This document shows, one piece after another, positions 45,871-54,547 of a stretch of DNA of 64,000 bases (position 1 is the first letter of the stretch; the number at the start of each line of letters is the position of its first letter). The notes beneath the pieces are model-generated. The model was given only the letters and a program-made list of their open reading frames with translations, was not told where the DNA came from and did not search any database. Position numbers and translations under genes: made by a program. Source of the DNA: Microcella frigidaquae (GTDB lineage Bacteria; Actinomycetota; Actinomycetes; Actinomycetales; Microbacteriaceae); NCBI RefSeq assembly GCF_014200395.1, contig NZ_JACHBS010000001.1, positions 1,178,001-1,242,000 on the forward strand. The letters are read 5' to 3'.

Positions 45871-45880
45871 TCTCGTCGTA

Positions 45881-45901
45881 GTTGAGTCGACCTGACTCAA
45901 C
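45881..45901 (+). promoter_or_regulatory. HAIR operator (HspR site) upstream of hsp20
   Basis: GTTGAGT-N7-ACTCAAC, an almost perfect match to the HspR consensus CTTGAGT-N7-ACTCAAG, 10 bases beyond the CIRCE and 51 bases before the ATG. Confidence 0.9.
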
Positions 45902-45952
45902 TCCAGAACCAGCGCAGCCGCCCACTCGGCGGCACCGAGAAGGGAGACCGAG

Positions 45953-46375
45953 ATGATGATGAGCCTCGACCCGTTCCGCGAGCTCGACCGCATGGCCGCG
46001 ACGCTGCTCGACCGACGCGACACGCCGCGCATCATGCCGATCGACCTCTACCGCGACGCCGACCACTTCGTGCTGACGGCCGAGCTGCCGGGCGTCGACC
46101 CGGGCAGCGTCGACGTCGATGTCGACGGACAGCTGCTCACGATCCGCGCCGAGCGCACGCCGCGCTCGCAGGAGGGCGTGCAGTGGCTCGCCCGCGAGCG
46201 CGCCGCGGGGGCGTTCCAGCGTCAGCTCACCCTCGGCCGCGACATCGACACCGAGGGCATCTCTGCCCACTACGAGAACGGCGTGCTGAGCGTGATGATC
46301 CCGGTGGCCGAGAAGGCCAAGCCGCGCAAGATCGCCATCGCCACGGCGAGCGACCGCGCCGAGGTGACCGCCTAG
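45953..46375 (+). CDS. hsp20: Hsp20 family small heat-shock protein
   Basis: 140 residues. N-terminal arm MMMSLDPFRELDRM, alpha-crystallin domain (~30-120) with AELPGVDPGSVDVDVDG and the closing GVLSVMIPV motif, and a C-terminal extension without a clear IxI. ATP-independent holdase. The ATG at 45953 follows GAAGGGAGA. Two heat-shock operators, CIRCE and HAIR, lie upstream, so HrcA and HspR both probably repress it. Confidence 0.95.
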   Translation: MMMSLDPFRELDRMAATLLDRRDTPRIMPIDLYRDADHFVLTAELPGVDPGSVDVDVDGQLLTIRAERTPRSQEGVQWLARERAAGAFQRQLTLGRDIDTEGISAHYENGVLSVMIPVAEKAKPRKIAIATASDRAEVTA

Positions 46376-46387
46376 GCGCGGTCGCCG

Positions 46388-48331
46388 TCACCGGTCGACC
46401 AGCGGCCCTGCGGGCCCCGTGCCGAGCGACGCCTCCGCGTCGGGCACGGGGCCCGTCGTCGTGCGGGACGACCGCGGCGCAGCATCCAGCCCCGCGACCG
46501 GGGCGACGCCGGCGCGCACGGCGCGCAGCGCCCCGAGGATGGCGATGAGGTCGACGACCTCCTGCAGCGTCGCGCCGACGATGGCGGGCAGCAGTCCGAC
46601 GGCCGCGACGAGCATGAGGCCGACCGAGATGACGATGCCGAGCCAGATGCTCTGCAGGGCGATGCGCACCGTGCGGCGGCCGATCGCGACCGCGCGGGCG
46701 ACGCGGGCGATGTCGTCGAGCAGGATCACGACGTCGGCCGACTCGCTCGCCGCCGTCGAGCCCTTGGCGCCCATCGCGATGCCGACGTCGCTCACAGCCA
46801 GCACGGGAGCGTCATTGACGCCGTCGCCGACCATGACGACCGGGCGCGGCTGCGCCTCGCGGATAATGCGCACCTTGTCGTCGGGCAGGCACTCGGCGTG
46901 CAGCTCGGTGATGCCGAGCGACGCGGCGATCGGCCCGGCCGTCGCCGCGACATCGCCGGTGACCATGAGGATGCGCTCGGCTCCGAGCCCGCGCAGGGCG
47001 ACGAGCGTGTCGGCGGCGTCGTCGCGCACCGCATCCCGCAGCACGATGACGCCGGCGAAGCGGCCGTCGACCGCCGCGTAGACCACGGCCGCGCCGCTCT
47101 CGGCCGCGTGCGGCACGAGGTCGGCCGCGTGCTCGGCGACGAAAGCGGGCTTGCCGACCCGCACCCGCCGACCGTCGATGGTCGCCTCGACACCGAAGGT
47201 CGCGACCTCGCGCGCGTCGGTGGACGGGCTGAGGCTGCCCGCACGGTCGAGCGCCGCCTGCTGGATCGACGCGGCGAGCACGTGCGAGGAGTACTGCTCG
47301 GCCGAGCCCATGAGGTGCAGCAGCTCGCGCTCGTCGAACCCGGGCTGCGGGTGCACGCCGACGACGGCGGGGCGCCCCTGCGTCAGCGTGCCCGTCTTGT
47401 CGAACGCGACCGTGCGCACGCGGGCGAGCTTCTCGAGCGAGGCAGCGCTCTTCATGACGATGCCGCGCTTCGCCGCACTGCTCATGCCGCCCATGAAGGC
47501 CACCGGCGCCGCGATGAGCAGCGGGCACGGCGTGGCGACGACGAGCACCTCGGCGAAGCGCACCGGGTCGCCGCTGACCGCCCACGCGACGCCCGCGATC
47601 GCGAGGGAGACGCCGGTGAACGGCAGGGCATAGCGGTCGGCGAGCCGCACGAGGGGGGCCTTGCTGCTCGAGGCCTCGCGCACGAGCTCGACGATGCGCT
47701 GATACTGGGAATCGGCGGCGACGGCGGTCGCCACGATCTCGATCGCGGTCGGGCCGTTGACCGAGCCGCTCAGCACCGGGTCGCCGATGGCTTTGTCGAC
47801 CGGCAGGCTCTCGCCGGTGAGCGACGACTCGTCGAGGCTCGCGAGCCCGCTGGCGAGGTCGCCGTCGACGGGCAGGATCTCGGCCGGACGCACGAGGAGC
47901 CGGTCGCCGACCCGCACCTGGTCGACGGCGATATCGGCGACCGAGCCGTCGGCCTCGATGCGGTGCGCCTGCTGTGGCACGCGGTCGAGCAGCGCCCGCA
48001 GCTCGCGCTGGGCCCGGCCCGCGGCAGCGACCTCCAGCGCCTCGCCGCCGGCGAGCATGAAGACGATGATCAGGCTGGCCCAGTACTCGCCCACGACGAC
48101 CGTGCTGACGATGGCCGTGACGGCGAGGATGTCGAGGCCGAACTGCTGGGCGAGCAGGCCGCGCACCATGCTGACCGCCTCCATCACGGCGATGCCGAGC
48201 GCGTAGAGCGAGACGAGCCAGCGGGCAGCGGGCTCGAGGCCGTTGAGTGCGAGCGCGCCGGCGATGATCGCGACCAGCACGGTCAGCGCGACGAGGGGGA
48301 AGCGGCGCACGAGCGCGACGAGGCGGGTCAC
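46388..48331 (-). CDS. Heavy-metal P1B-type ATPase with TPC motif
   Basis: 647 residues. Exports or imports a metal using ATP. Actuator TGES, ion-site TPCPL in helix 6 (rather than CPC), phosphorylation DKTGT near 315, and hinge GDGVNDAP are present. The usual SEHPLA loop reads SSHVLA. There is no N-terminal metal-binding CxxC domain. The TPC motif places it away from standard Cu(I) or Zn(II) pumps; the metal is uncertain. It lies 54 bases downstream of the tiny Cys-rich gene, both probably under the CsoR-like operator at 48553-48568. Confidence 0.92.
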   Translation of the reverse strand: MTRLVALVRRFPLVALTVLVAIIAGALALNGLEPAARWLVSLYALGIAVMEAVSMVRGLLAQQFGLDILAVTAIVSTVVVGEYWASLIIVFMLAGGEALEVAAAGRAQRELRALLDRVPQQAHRIEADGSVADIAVDQVRVGDRLLVRPAEILPVDGDLASGLASLDESSLTGESLPVDKAIGDPVLSGSVNGPTAIEIVATAVAADSQYQRIVELVREASSSKAPLVRLADRYALPFTGVSLAIAGVAWAVSGDPVRFAEVLVVATPCPLLIAAPVAFMGGMSSAAKRGIVMKSAASLEKLARVRTVAFDKTGTLTQGRPAVVGVHPQPGFDERELLHLMGSAEQYSSHVLAASIQQAALDRAGSLSPSTDAREVATFGVEATIDGRRVRVGKPAFVAEHAADLVPHAAESGAAVVYAAVDGRFAGVIVLRDAVRDDAADTLVALRGLGAERILMVTGDVAATAGPIAASLGITELHAECLPDDKVRIIREAQPRPVVMVGDGVNDAPVLAVSDVGIAMGAKGSTAASESADVVILLDDIARVARAVAIGRRTVRIALQSIWLGIVISVGLMLVAAVGLLPAIVGATLQEVVDLIAILGALRAVRAGVAPVAGLDAAPRSSRTTTGPVPDAEASLGTGPAGPLVDR

Positions 48332-48385
48332 GCTGTCGTGTCTACCCGCTTGCCGCGCCGTTGACCAGCACGCGCACGGCGCGAC

Positions 48386-48502
48386 CTAGCCGCAGGTGCA
48401 GCGCTCGGCCTGGGGCACGCCCTCGAGCGCCTGCTCGATGTGCTGGCCGCAGCCGGTCCAGGTGACCTTGCCGCAGGCGGAGCAACGGGCGGGTGAGCAC
48501 AT
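48386..48502 (-). CDS. Tiny Cys-rich protein (possible zinc or copper ligand)
   Basis: 38 residues read from the minus strand: MCSPARCSACGKVTWTGCG, then QHIEQALEGVPQAERCTCG. Six of them are Cys (positions 2, 7, 10, 18, 35, 37), so it should bind a metal. Similar tiny proteins occur widely in actinobacteria and fungi, with no known function. AAAGGA ribosome site 7 bases before the ATG. It is in line with the metal ATPase. Confidence 0.88.
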   Translation of the reverse strand: MCSPARCSACGKVTWTGCGQHIEQALEGVPQAERCTCG

Positions 48503-48552
48503 GGCGGTTCCTTTCAATGGATGCTGCGCCCCGGTCGGCGCGCGCTCCCAGC

Positions 48553-48568
48553 ATACCCCTGGGGGTAT
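48553..48568 (-). promoter_or_regulatory. CsoR-like operator
   Basis: ATACCCCTGGGGGTAT: perfect ATACCCC/GGGGTAT arms around TG, the usual G/C-tract palindrome bound by CsoR/RcnR-family repressors. It lies 51 bases before the tiny Cys-rich gene, so metal (possibly copper) induction of that gene and the ATPase is likely. Confidence 0.72.
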
Positions 48569-48599
48569 CTTCCCTGCAACACCGGGCCCGGCCGAGACG

Positions 48600-48634
48600 A
48601 CGGATGCCCGAGGCGCACGGCCCCGGGCATCCGT
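48600..48634 (-). terminator. icd terminator
   Basis: ACGGATGCCCG pairs perfectly with CGGGCATCCGT, 14 bases past the icd stop on the minus strand. Confidence 0.7.
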
Positions 48635-48647
48635 TGTAGAGCGGCCC

Positions 48648-49862
48648 CTAAGCGAGTCGCGCTTTCAGGTTCTCGTCGAGCGCCGCGAGGAAGTCCTCCG
48701 TGGTCAGGTAGGCCTGCTCGGGGCTGATGAGGATCGCGAGGTCCTTCGTCATCTTGCCGCTCTCGACGGTGGTGATGACGACGTCCTCGAGGGTCTCGGC
48801 GAAGTCGATGAGGGCCTGGTTGCCGTCGAGCTTGCCGCGGTGCATGAGGCCGCGGGTCCACGCGAAGATCGAGGCGATCGGGTTGGTCGAGGTCGGCTTG
48901 CCCTGCTGGTGCATCCGGTAGTGACGGGTGACCGTGCCGTGGGCCGCCTCGGCCTCGACGACCTTGCCGTCGGGGCTCGTCAGCACGCTCGTCATCAGAC
49001 CGAGCGAGCCGAAGCCCTGCGCGACGGTGTCGCTCTGCACATCGCCGTCGTAGTTCTTGCAGGCCCAGACGTAGCCGCCCTCCCACTTCATGGCCGAGGC
49101 GACCATGTCGTCGATGAGGCGGTGCTCGTAGGTGATGCCGGCGGCCTCGAACTGGGCCTTGAACTCGTTCTCGAAGACCTCCTCGAAGAGATCCTTGAAG
49201 CGGCCGTCGTAGGCCTTCAGGATGGTGTTTTTTGTCGAGAGGTAGACGGGGTAGTTGCGGGCGAGGCCGTAGTTGAGCGAGGCGCGGGCGAAGTCGCGGA
49301 TCGACTCGTCGAGGTTGTACTGCACCTGGGCGACACCGCTGCCCGGCGACTGGTACACCTCGAACTTCATGGGCTCCGAGCCGTCCTCGGGCGTGAACTC
49401 GACGGTCAGCGTGCCCTTGCCCTGGAAGCGGAAGTCGGTGGCGCGGTACTGGTCGCCGAAGGCGTGACGGCCGATGATGATCGGCTTGTTCCAGCCGGGC
49501 ACGAGACGCGGGATGTTCGAGATGACGATCGGCTCGCGGAAGATGACGCCGCCGATGATGTTGCGGATCGTGCCGTTCGGGCTCTTCCACATCTTCTTGA
49601 GGCCGAACTCCTCGACGCGGGCCTCGTCGGGCGTGATCGTGGCGCACTTGACGCCGACGCCGTGCTTGATGATCGCGTGCGCGGCGTCGATGGTGACCTG
49701 GTCGTCGGTCGCGTCGCGGTTCTCGATGCCGAGGTCGTAGTACTCGAGCGTGACGTCGAGGTAGGGGTGGATCAGGCGGTCCTTGATGAACTGCCAGATG
49801 ATGCGGGTCATCTCGTCGCCGTCGAGCTCGACGACCGTGCCTTCGACCTTGATCTTCTCCAC
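48648..49862 (-). CDS. icd: NADP-dependent isocitrate dehydrogenase (dimeric)
   Basis: 404 residues, the eukaryote-like dimeric subfamily length. Oxidatively decarboxylates isocitrate to 2-oxoglutarate. Substrate-binding motifs: [26 protein letters not shown], and metal-binding [18 protein letters not shown]; the C-terminal HGTVTRHYR binds NADP. I chose the GTG at 49862 ([10 protein letters not shown]...), which has GAAAGG upstream and fits the family start; the ATG at 49880 adds six residues. Confidence 0.95.
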   Translation of the reverse strand: MEKIKVEGTVVELDGDEMTRIIWQFIKDRLIHPYLDVTLEYYDLGIENRDATDDQVTIDAAHAIIKHGVGVKCATITPDEARVEEFGLKKMWKSPNGTIRNIIGGVIFREPIVISNIPRLVPGWNKPIIIGRHAFGDQYRATDFRFQGKGTLTVEFTPEDGSEPMKFEVYQSPGSGVAQVQYNLDESIRDFARASLNYGLARNYPVYLSTKNTILKAYDGRFKDLFEEVFENEFKAQFEAAGITYEHRLIDDMVASAMKWEGGYVWACKNYDGDVQSDTVAQGFGSLGLMTSVLTSPDGKVVEAEAAHGTVTRHYRMHQQGKPTSTNPIASIFAWTRGLMHRGKLDGNQALIDFAETLEDVVITTVESGKMTKDLAILISPEQAYLTTEDFLAALDENLKARLA

Positions 49863-50006
49863 TGCGGGGCGCCTTTCCATCGGTGATGTGCCGCCTGCCA
49901 GCCTAGCGGCTCGCCCGGGTTGTCTCGATATCGAGATACATGGCGGAGGTCCTCCGCCAGGGATCTTCCCCTCCGCGGTCGCCGCCCACCGTCTACCCTG
50001 GGTGGC

Positions 50007-50459
50007 ATGGACGCGCTGAGACTCGAGGAACTGTCGGCCCGCACGATCGTCGCGGCGAACGGACTCACGCTCCGTCCGGGTCAGGAGCAGTTCGTCACGC
50101 CGGTGTCGTACTCCGCCGCCGACGCCTACGTGAACCCGACGACCACCTGGGCCCGCGTGGTGCTCGACGGCGACGACGTCGTCGGCTTCATCCGCGGCAA
50201 CTTCGACCCCGACAACCCGCGCCCGGAGTTCCGCAGCTGCATCTGGCGCATCAACGTGGACGCCACCGCGCAGGGCCGCGGCATCGGAAAGTTCGCCGTG
50301 CACGCCCTCGCCGACGAGGCGCGGCAGCGCGGCTTCGACACCGTCACCGTCATCTGGGAGACCGGCGAGGAGGGTCCCGGCGAGTTCTTCCGGCGCATCG
50401 GCTTTGTCGAGATCGGCGAGACCGAGTACGGCGAGAAGATCGGCGCCCTGCACGTCTGA
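50007..50459 (+). CDS. GNAT family N-acetyltransferase
   Basis: 150 residues with the acetyl-CoA loop around [16 protein letters not shown]-terminal part [21 protein letters not shown] resembles the BltD/PaiA-type diamine acetyltransferase branch, so a polyamine-like substrate is possible but unproven. TACCCT ends 7 bases before the ATG (leaderless pattern). It is followed by the alkyltransferase-like gene 25 bases on. Confidence 0.88.
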   Translation: MDALRLEELSARTIVAANGLTLRPGQEQFVTPVSYSAADAYVNPTTTWARVVLDGDDVVGFIRGNFDPDNPRPEFRSCIWRINVDATAQGRGIGKFAVHALADEARQRGFDTVTVIWETGEEGPGEFFRRIGFVEIGETEYGEKIGALHV

Positions 50460-50484
50460 CGACGGCGCCCCGAACGATCGCCGG

Positions 50485-50853
50485 ATGCCCTCCACCCCCG
50501 AGCCCGTCGTCGACGGCGTCGTCCTCGACTTCGGCGGCGCCGTGCTGCAGGTGGTCGACGGCATCCCGCCCGGGCACGTGATGACGTACGGCGACGTGGC
50601 CGCCGAGCTCGGCTCGCGCGGTGCGCGCGCCGTCGGGCGGGTGATGGCGCTCGAGGGCTCGAGCGTGCCGTGGTGGCGCGTCGTCCGCGCCGACGGGCGC
50701 CCGCCCGCCGGGCACGAGGCCGAGGCTCTCGAGCACTACCGGGCGGAGGGAACCCCGCTGCTCGCACCCCGCACCGACTCCCCCTCCACCGCGGACACCG
50801 ACGCGCTGGCGTACCGCCTCGACCTGCGCGCGGCGCGCTGGCGACCGTTCTAG
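50485..50853 (+). CDS. Alkyltransferase-like protein (MGMT-fold, no catalytic Cys)
   Basis: 122 residues. Winged-helix MGMT domain with [23 protein letters not shown] and a Trp in place of the Cys-His pair: the active-site motif reads PWWRV where MGMT has PCHRV and Atl proteins have PWHRV. It should bind alkylated guanine and flag it for nucleotide-excision repair, not repair it directly. Near the GNAT gene on the same strand. Confidence 0.88.
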   Translation: MPSTPEPVVDGVVLDFGGAVLQVVDGIPPGHVMTYGDVAAELGSRGARAVGRVMALEGSSVPWWRVVRADGRPPAGHEAEALEHYRAEGTPLLAPRTDSPSTADTDALAYRLDLRAARWRPF

Positions 50854-50925
50854 ACCCTCGCCCGCAGCGGCGGTACTGTGCCGGGGTGCGGCGCGCGCCG
50901 CGCATCCCGACCACCGGAGGTTCTC

Positions 50926-51366
50926 GTGACCGACTCGCCCGCCCCGAAGCCCCGCGCCCGCACGGCCGCCGCGCCAGCCGCCGCACCCGAGCCGGTCGCC
51001 GCCGCGCCCGCGAGCGCCGCCCCGCAGACCCTCGCGATCGATGTCAGTGCCGTGCCGGGTTTCTTCCGCGCCCTCATCGACTTCAGGTTCGTCACCTTCG
51101 TGACCCGGCGCATCGCGGGCTTCATCTACGCGATCCTCCTGGTGAGCATCGTGCTCGCCGGGCTCGTCGCCTTCTTCGGCATCGTGGTCACGGGCGTGGG
51201 GCAGATGCTCGGCGGGCAGCCGGTCTCGGGCGTCCTGACCGTGCTGGGCGGCATCGTGCTCGCACCGATCGGCACGCTGGTCGCCGTCGTGCTGGCCCGC
51301 ATGATCGTCGAGGTCAACGTGGCGCTTGTCGCGATCGCCGAGAACACCGCCGCGATGCGGAAGTAG
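50926..51366 (+). CDS. DUF4282 membrane protein
   Basis: 146 residues. An Ala/Pro-rich cytoplasmic N-terminus (~1-40), then the DUF4282 domain (GFFRALIDFRFVTFVTRRIAGF) with two membrane helices. Function unknown. The GTG at 50926 has GGAGG 6 bases upstream. Confidence 0.88.
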   Translation: MTDSPAPKPRARTAAAPAAAPEPVAAAPASAAPQTLAIDVSAVPGFFRALIDFRFVTFVTRRIAGFIYAILLVSIVLAGLVAFFGIVVTGVGQMLGGQPVSGVLTVLGGIVLAPIGTLVAVVLARMIVEVNVALVAIAENTAAMRK

Positions 51367-51376
51367 CGCGCCGCGG

Positions 51377-52705
51377 TCAGAGCGCCGCGAGGAGCATCCC
51401 GCCGCTGGCACCGACGATCACGACCACCCAGGCGGGAACGCGCACGACGATGAGCAGCACCGCGCAGATGACGGCGAGGGCGACGGCGGGCACGTCGACT
51501 CCGGCCGTCATGGCGAGCGCCGGATCGAGCAGCGCGCTCGACGCCACCGGGTTGATGAGGGCGGCCGCGAGCACCCCGACGACGGCGGCGTTCGCGCCCC
51601 GCACGAGCGCGGCCACCGCGGGGCGGCCGCGGAGCACCTCCCAGAACGGCAGGACTCCGACCAAGAGAAGGAGGCCGGGCAGGAAGATCGCGACCAGCGC
51701 GATGCCGGCGAGAGCCAGACCCTCGACACCGGGTACGATCACCGCGCCGAGGTACGCCGCGAACGTGAACAGCGGGCCCGGCACGGCCTGCGCGGCGCCG
51801 TAGCCGGCGAGGAACTGCTCCGACGAGACGAGGCCCGGCTCGACGACAGCGGCCTCGAGCAGCGGCAGCACGACATGCCCGCCCCCGAAGACGAGTGCGC
51901 CGGCCCGCACGAATCCGTCGGCCACGGCGAGCGCCGTGCTGGGGACGAGCGCCGCCGCGACGGGAAGCCCGAGGAGCAGCGCGGCGACGACGGCCAGGCA
52001 CGCGGCGCCCGCGCGGCGCGAGACCGGGATGCGCAGCGCACCGTGCTCGGACGTCCCCGCCTGCGTCGAGCCAGCCGCCCCGGCCGGAACCCCGCCCGCG
52101 CGGCAGAGAAGCAGGCCGAGCCCGGCGCCGAGCGCGATGGCGAGCAGCGTCGCCCATCCGGTGCCGACGATCAGCACGAGAAGTCCGGCGCCGAGAGCGA
52201 TGGCCGCCCGGCGCAGGTCGGGCGCGAGCACGCGGGCCATCCCGATCACGGCGTGCAGCACGACGGCGACGGCGACGACCGTGAGCCCGCCGAAGAGCCC
52301 CGCCGCGAGCGGGGCTCCGAACGAGGAGGCCAGCTGCGGGGCTGCGAGCGCGGCCAGCACGAGCAGCACCGCGCTCGGCAGGGTGAAGGCCGTGACGGCG
52401 GCGAGGCCGCCGAGCAGCCCGGCCCGGTGCATCCCCAGGGCGAAGCCGACCTGGCTCGACGCGGGGCCGGGCAGGAACTGCGCGAGGGCGACGAGTTCGG
52501 CGTAGCCCTGGTCGGTGATCCAGCGGCGGCGGGTGACCAGCTCGTCGCGGAAGTATCCGAGGTGCGCGACCGGGCCGCCGAACGACGTCAGGCCGAGCCG
52601 GGTGAACGCGCCCAGCACCTCGCGCGCCGAGCCCTCCGGACCGCGGAGGGGCGACTCGGGGGCGTCGCCGGGCTCGGGCGCAGCATCCGCGGGCCGATCG
52701 GTCAC
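51377..52705 (-). CDS. chrA: Chromate transporter, two-domain form
   Basis: 442 residues made of two ChrA repeats, about ten to twelve helices. Repeat 1 has GLTSFGGPVAHLGYFR and QFLPGPASSQVGFALG; repeat 2 has GALVFGGGHVVLPLLE and GYGAAQAVPGPLFTFAAYLG. It exports chromate from the cytoplasm, though many family members have untested substrates. The GTG at 52705 has TAGGGT ending 7 bases upstream (leaderless). Confidence 0.93.
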   Translation of the reverse strand: MTDRPADAAPEPGDAPESPLRGPEGSAREVLGAFTRLGLTSFGGPVAHLGYFRDELVTRRRWITDQGYAELVALAQFLPGPASSQVGFALGMHRAGLLGGLAAVTAFTLPSAVLLVLAALAAPQLASSFGAPLAAGLFGGLTVVAVAVVLHAVIGMARVLAPDLRRAAIALGAGLLVLIVGTGWATLLAIALGAGLGLLLCRAGGVPAGAAGSTQAGTSEHGALRIPVSRRAGAACLAVVAALLLGLPVAAALVPSTALAVADGFVRAGALVFGGGHVVLPLLEAAVVEPGLVSSEQFLAGYGAAQAVPGPLFTFAAYLGAVIVPGVEGLALAGIALVAIFLPGLLLLVGVLPFWEVLRGRPAVAALVRGANAAVVGVLAAALINPVASSALLDPALAMTAGVDVPAVALAVICAVLLIVVRVPAWVVVIVGASGGMLLAAL

Positions 52706-52738
52706 ACGGCGAACCCTACCCAGCGTCGGTGAACGCGA

Positions 52739-54547
52739 TCAGACCAGCGACTCGCGCCAGGCCGCGTGCAGCTGAGCGAACTTGCCCGTACCGGCGATGA
52801 GTTCGGCAGGCGTGCCGTCTTCGATGATGCGACCGTGCTCCATGACGAGCACGCGGTCAGCGATCGCGACGGTCGAGAGGCGGTGCGCGATGATCACCGC
52901 CGTGCGGTCGGCGAGCAGGGTCTGCAGGCCGCGCTGCACGAGTCGCTCGCTCGGGATGTCGAGCGAGGCCGTCGCCTCGTCGAGAATCAGCACGGTCGGG
53001 TCGGCGAGAAAGGCGCGCGCGAACGAGATCAGCTGCCGCTGCCCGGCCGAGACGCGACCGCCGCGCTTGTTGACGTCGGTCTCGTAGCCCTGCGGCAGCG
53101 ACACGATGAAGTCGTGCGCCCCCACCGCCTTCGCGGCGGCCTCGATCTGCTCGCGACTCGCCTCGGGGTTGCCGAGCGCGATGTTGTCGGCGACGGTGCC
53201 CGAGAACAGGTACGCCTCCTGCGTGACCATCACGATCGCGCGTCGCAGGTCTTTCGGGTGCATCTTGCGCAGAGCGACGCCGTCGAGCGTCACCGCACCC
53301 TCGGTCGGGTCGTAGAACCGCGCGATGAGCTTGGCGAGCGTCGACTTGCCGGCGCCCGTCGTGCCGACGAGCGCGATCGTCTGGCCGGCCGGGATGCTCA
53401 GCTCGAGCTCGGGAAGCACGATCGTCTCGGGGTTATACGCGAACCGCACGCGGTCGAAGTGCACCGCACCCTTCGCCTTCCAGAGGTCGATGGGAGTCGT
53501 CGGATCGGGCACGGAGGGCTTCTCCTCCAGCACGCCCGAGATCTTTTCGAGCGCGGCCGCGGCCGACTGGTACGAGTTGTAGAACATCGCCATCTCCTCC
53601 GCCGGGTCGAAGAACCGGCGGGTGTAGAGCACGACGGCGAGCAGGGTGCCGATGAGCAGCTCGCCCTCGACGACCCGGAAGGCGCCGACCACGAGCACCC
53701 CGGCCACGGTCACGTTGCCAATGAGCACGAGCCCCGGGTCGAAGATGCCGAAGAGCTGGATCACCCGAGCGTTGGCATGGCGGTAATCCTCGACGTGCCC
53801 GGCGAACTGGGTCGCGTTGCGGGGCTCCTTGCGGAACGCCTTCACCGCCCGGATGCCCGTCATGGTCTCGACGAAGTGCACGATGAGGCGGGCCGAGGCC
53901 ACGCGGGTCTGGCGGAACAGCTTCTGCGAGCGGACCTGGAACCAGCGCGTGAGCAGCAGCAGCGGCACGAGCGACGCGGCGAGCACGATGCCCGAGGTGG
54001 GGTCGAGCAGCACGAGCGCCGCCGCCGTGAAGCCCATGTAGATGAGCCCCGACACGAGCTGGTTGAGGCCCGAGTCGAGCAGCTCGCGGATCGAGTCGAG
54101 GTCGCTCGTCTGGCGCGCGATGATGCGGCCCGAAGTGTACGACTCGTGGAACTCGAGCGACAGCCGCTGCGTGTGCAGGAAGACCCGTTTGCGCAGGTCG
54201 AGCAGGATCGCCTGACTGAGACGCGCGCTCATCACCTGGTACAGGGCGATGAGCGACGCCCCGGCGATGGCCGTGAAGAGGTAGGCCGCCACCGTCAGCG
54301 AGACGGGCATCCAGTCGTTCGAATTGAGCAGGGCGGGCAGGCCCTGGTTGATGCCGAGCGCGATGAGCGCCGGGCCGGCGACCTGCAGCGCGATCGACAC
54401 GACGATGATGGCCATGGTGGCCGCGATGCGCCCGCGCACCGGCCGCACGAGCGAGCCGAGCAGCCGCAGCGAGCGCGCGCGGATCTGCCGCGACTCGGCG
54501 CGCGTGTAGTTCGAGCGCTCTTCGCCCTCGACGCCGGTGACGCTCAT
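52739..54547 (-). CDS. ABC exporter subunit (heterodimer partner 2)
   Basis: 602 residues: six-helix transmembrane domain (~30-330), then ATPase domain (~350-600) with Walker [10 protein letters not shown], signature VSAGQRQLI and Walker [13 protein letters not shown] with the catalytic Glu. The signature is slightly altered (SAGQ). It overlaps the first subunit (ATGA), so the two form a heterodimeric multidrug/lipid-type exporter. The substrate is unknown. Confidence 0.93.
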   Translation of the reverse strand: MSVTGVEGEERSNYTRAESRQIRARSLRLLGSLVRPVRGRIAATMAIIVVSIALQVAGPALIALGINQGLPALLNSNDWMPVSLTVAAYLFTAIAGASLIALYQVMSARLSQAILLDLRKRVFLHTQRLSLEFHESYTSGRIIARQTSDLDSIRELLDSGLNQLVSGLIYMGFTAAALVLLDPTSGIVLAASLVPLLLLTRWFQVRSQKLFRQTRVASARLIVHFVETMTGIRAVKAFRKEPRNATQFAGHVEDYRHANARVIQLFGIFDPGLVLIGNVTVAGVLVVGAFRVVEGELLIGTLLAVVLYTRRFFDPAEEMAMFYNSYQSAAAALEKISGVLEEKPSVPDPTTPIDLWKAKGAVHFDRVRFAYNPETIVLPELELSIPAGQTIALVGTTGAGKSTLAKLIARFYDPTEGAVTLDGVALRKMHPKDLRRAIVMVTQEAYLFSGTVADNIALGNPEASREQIEAAAKAVGAHDFIVSLPQGYETDVNKRGGRVSAGQRQLISFARAFLADPTVLILDEATASLDIPSERLVQRGLQTLLADRTAVIIAHRLSTVAIADRVLVMEHGRIIEDGTPAELIAGTGKFAQLHAAWRESLV

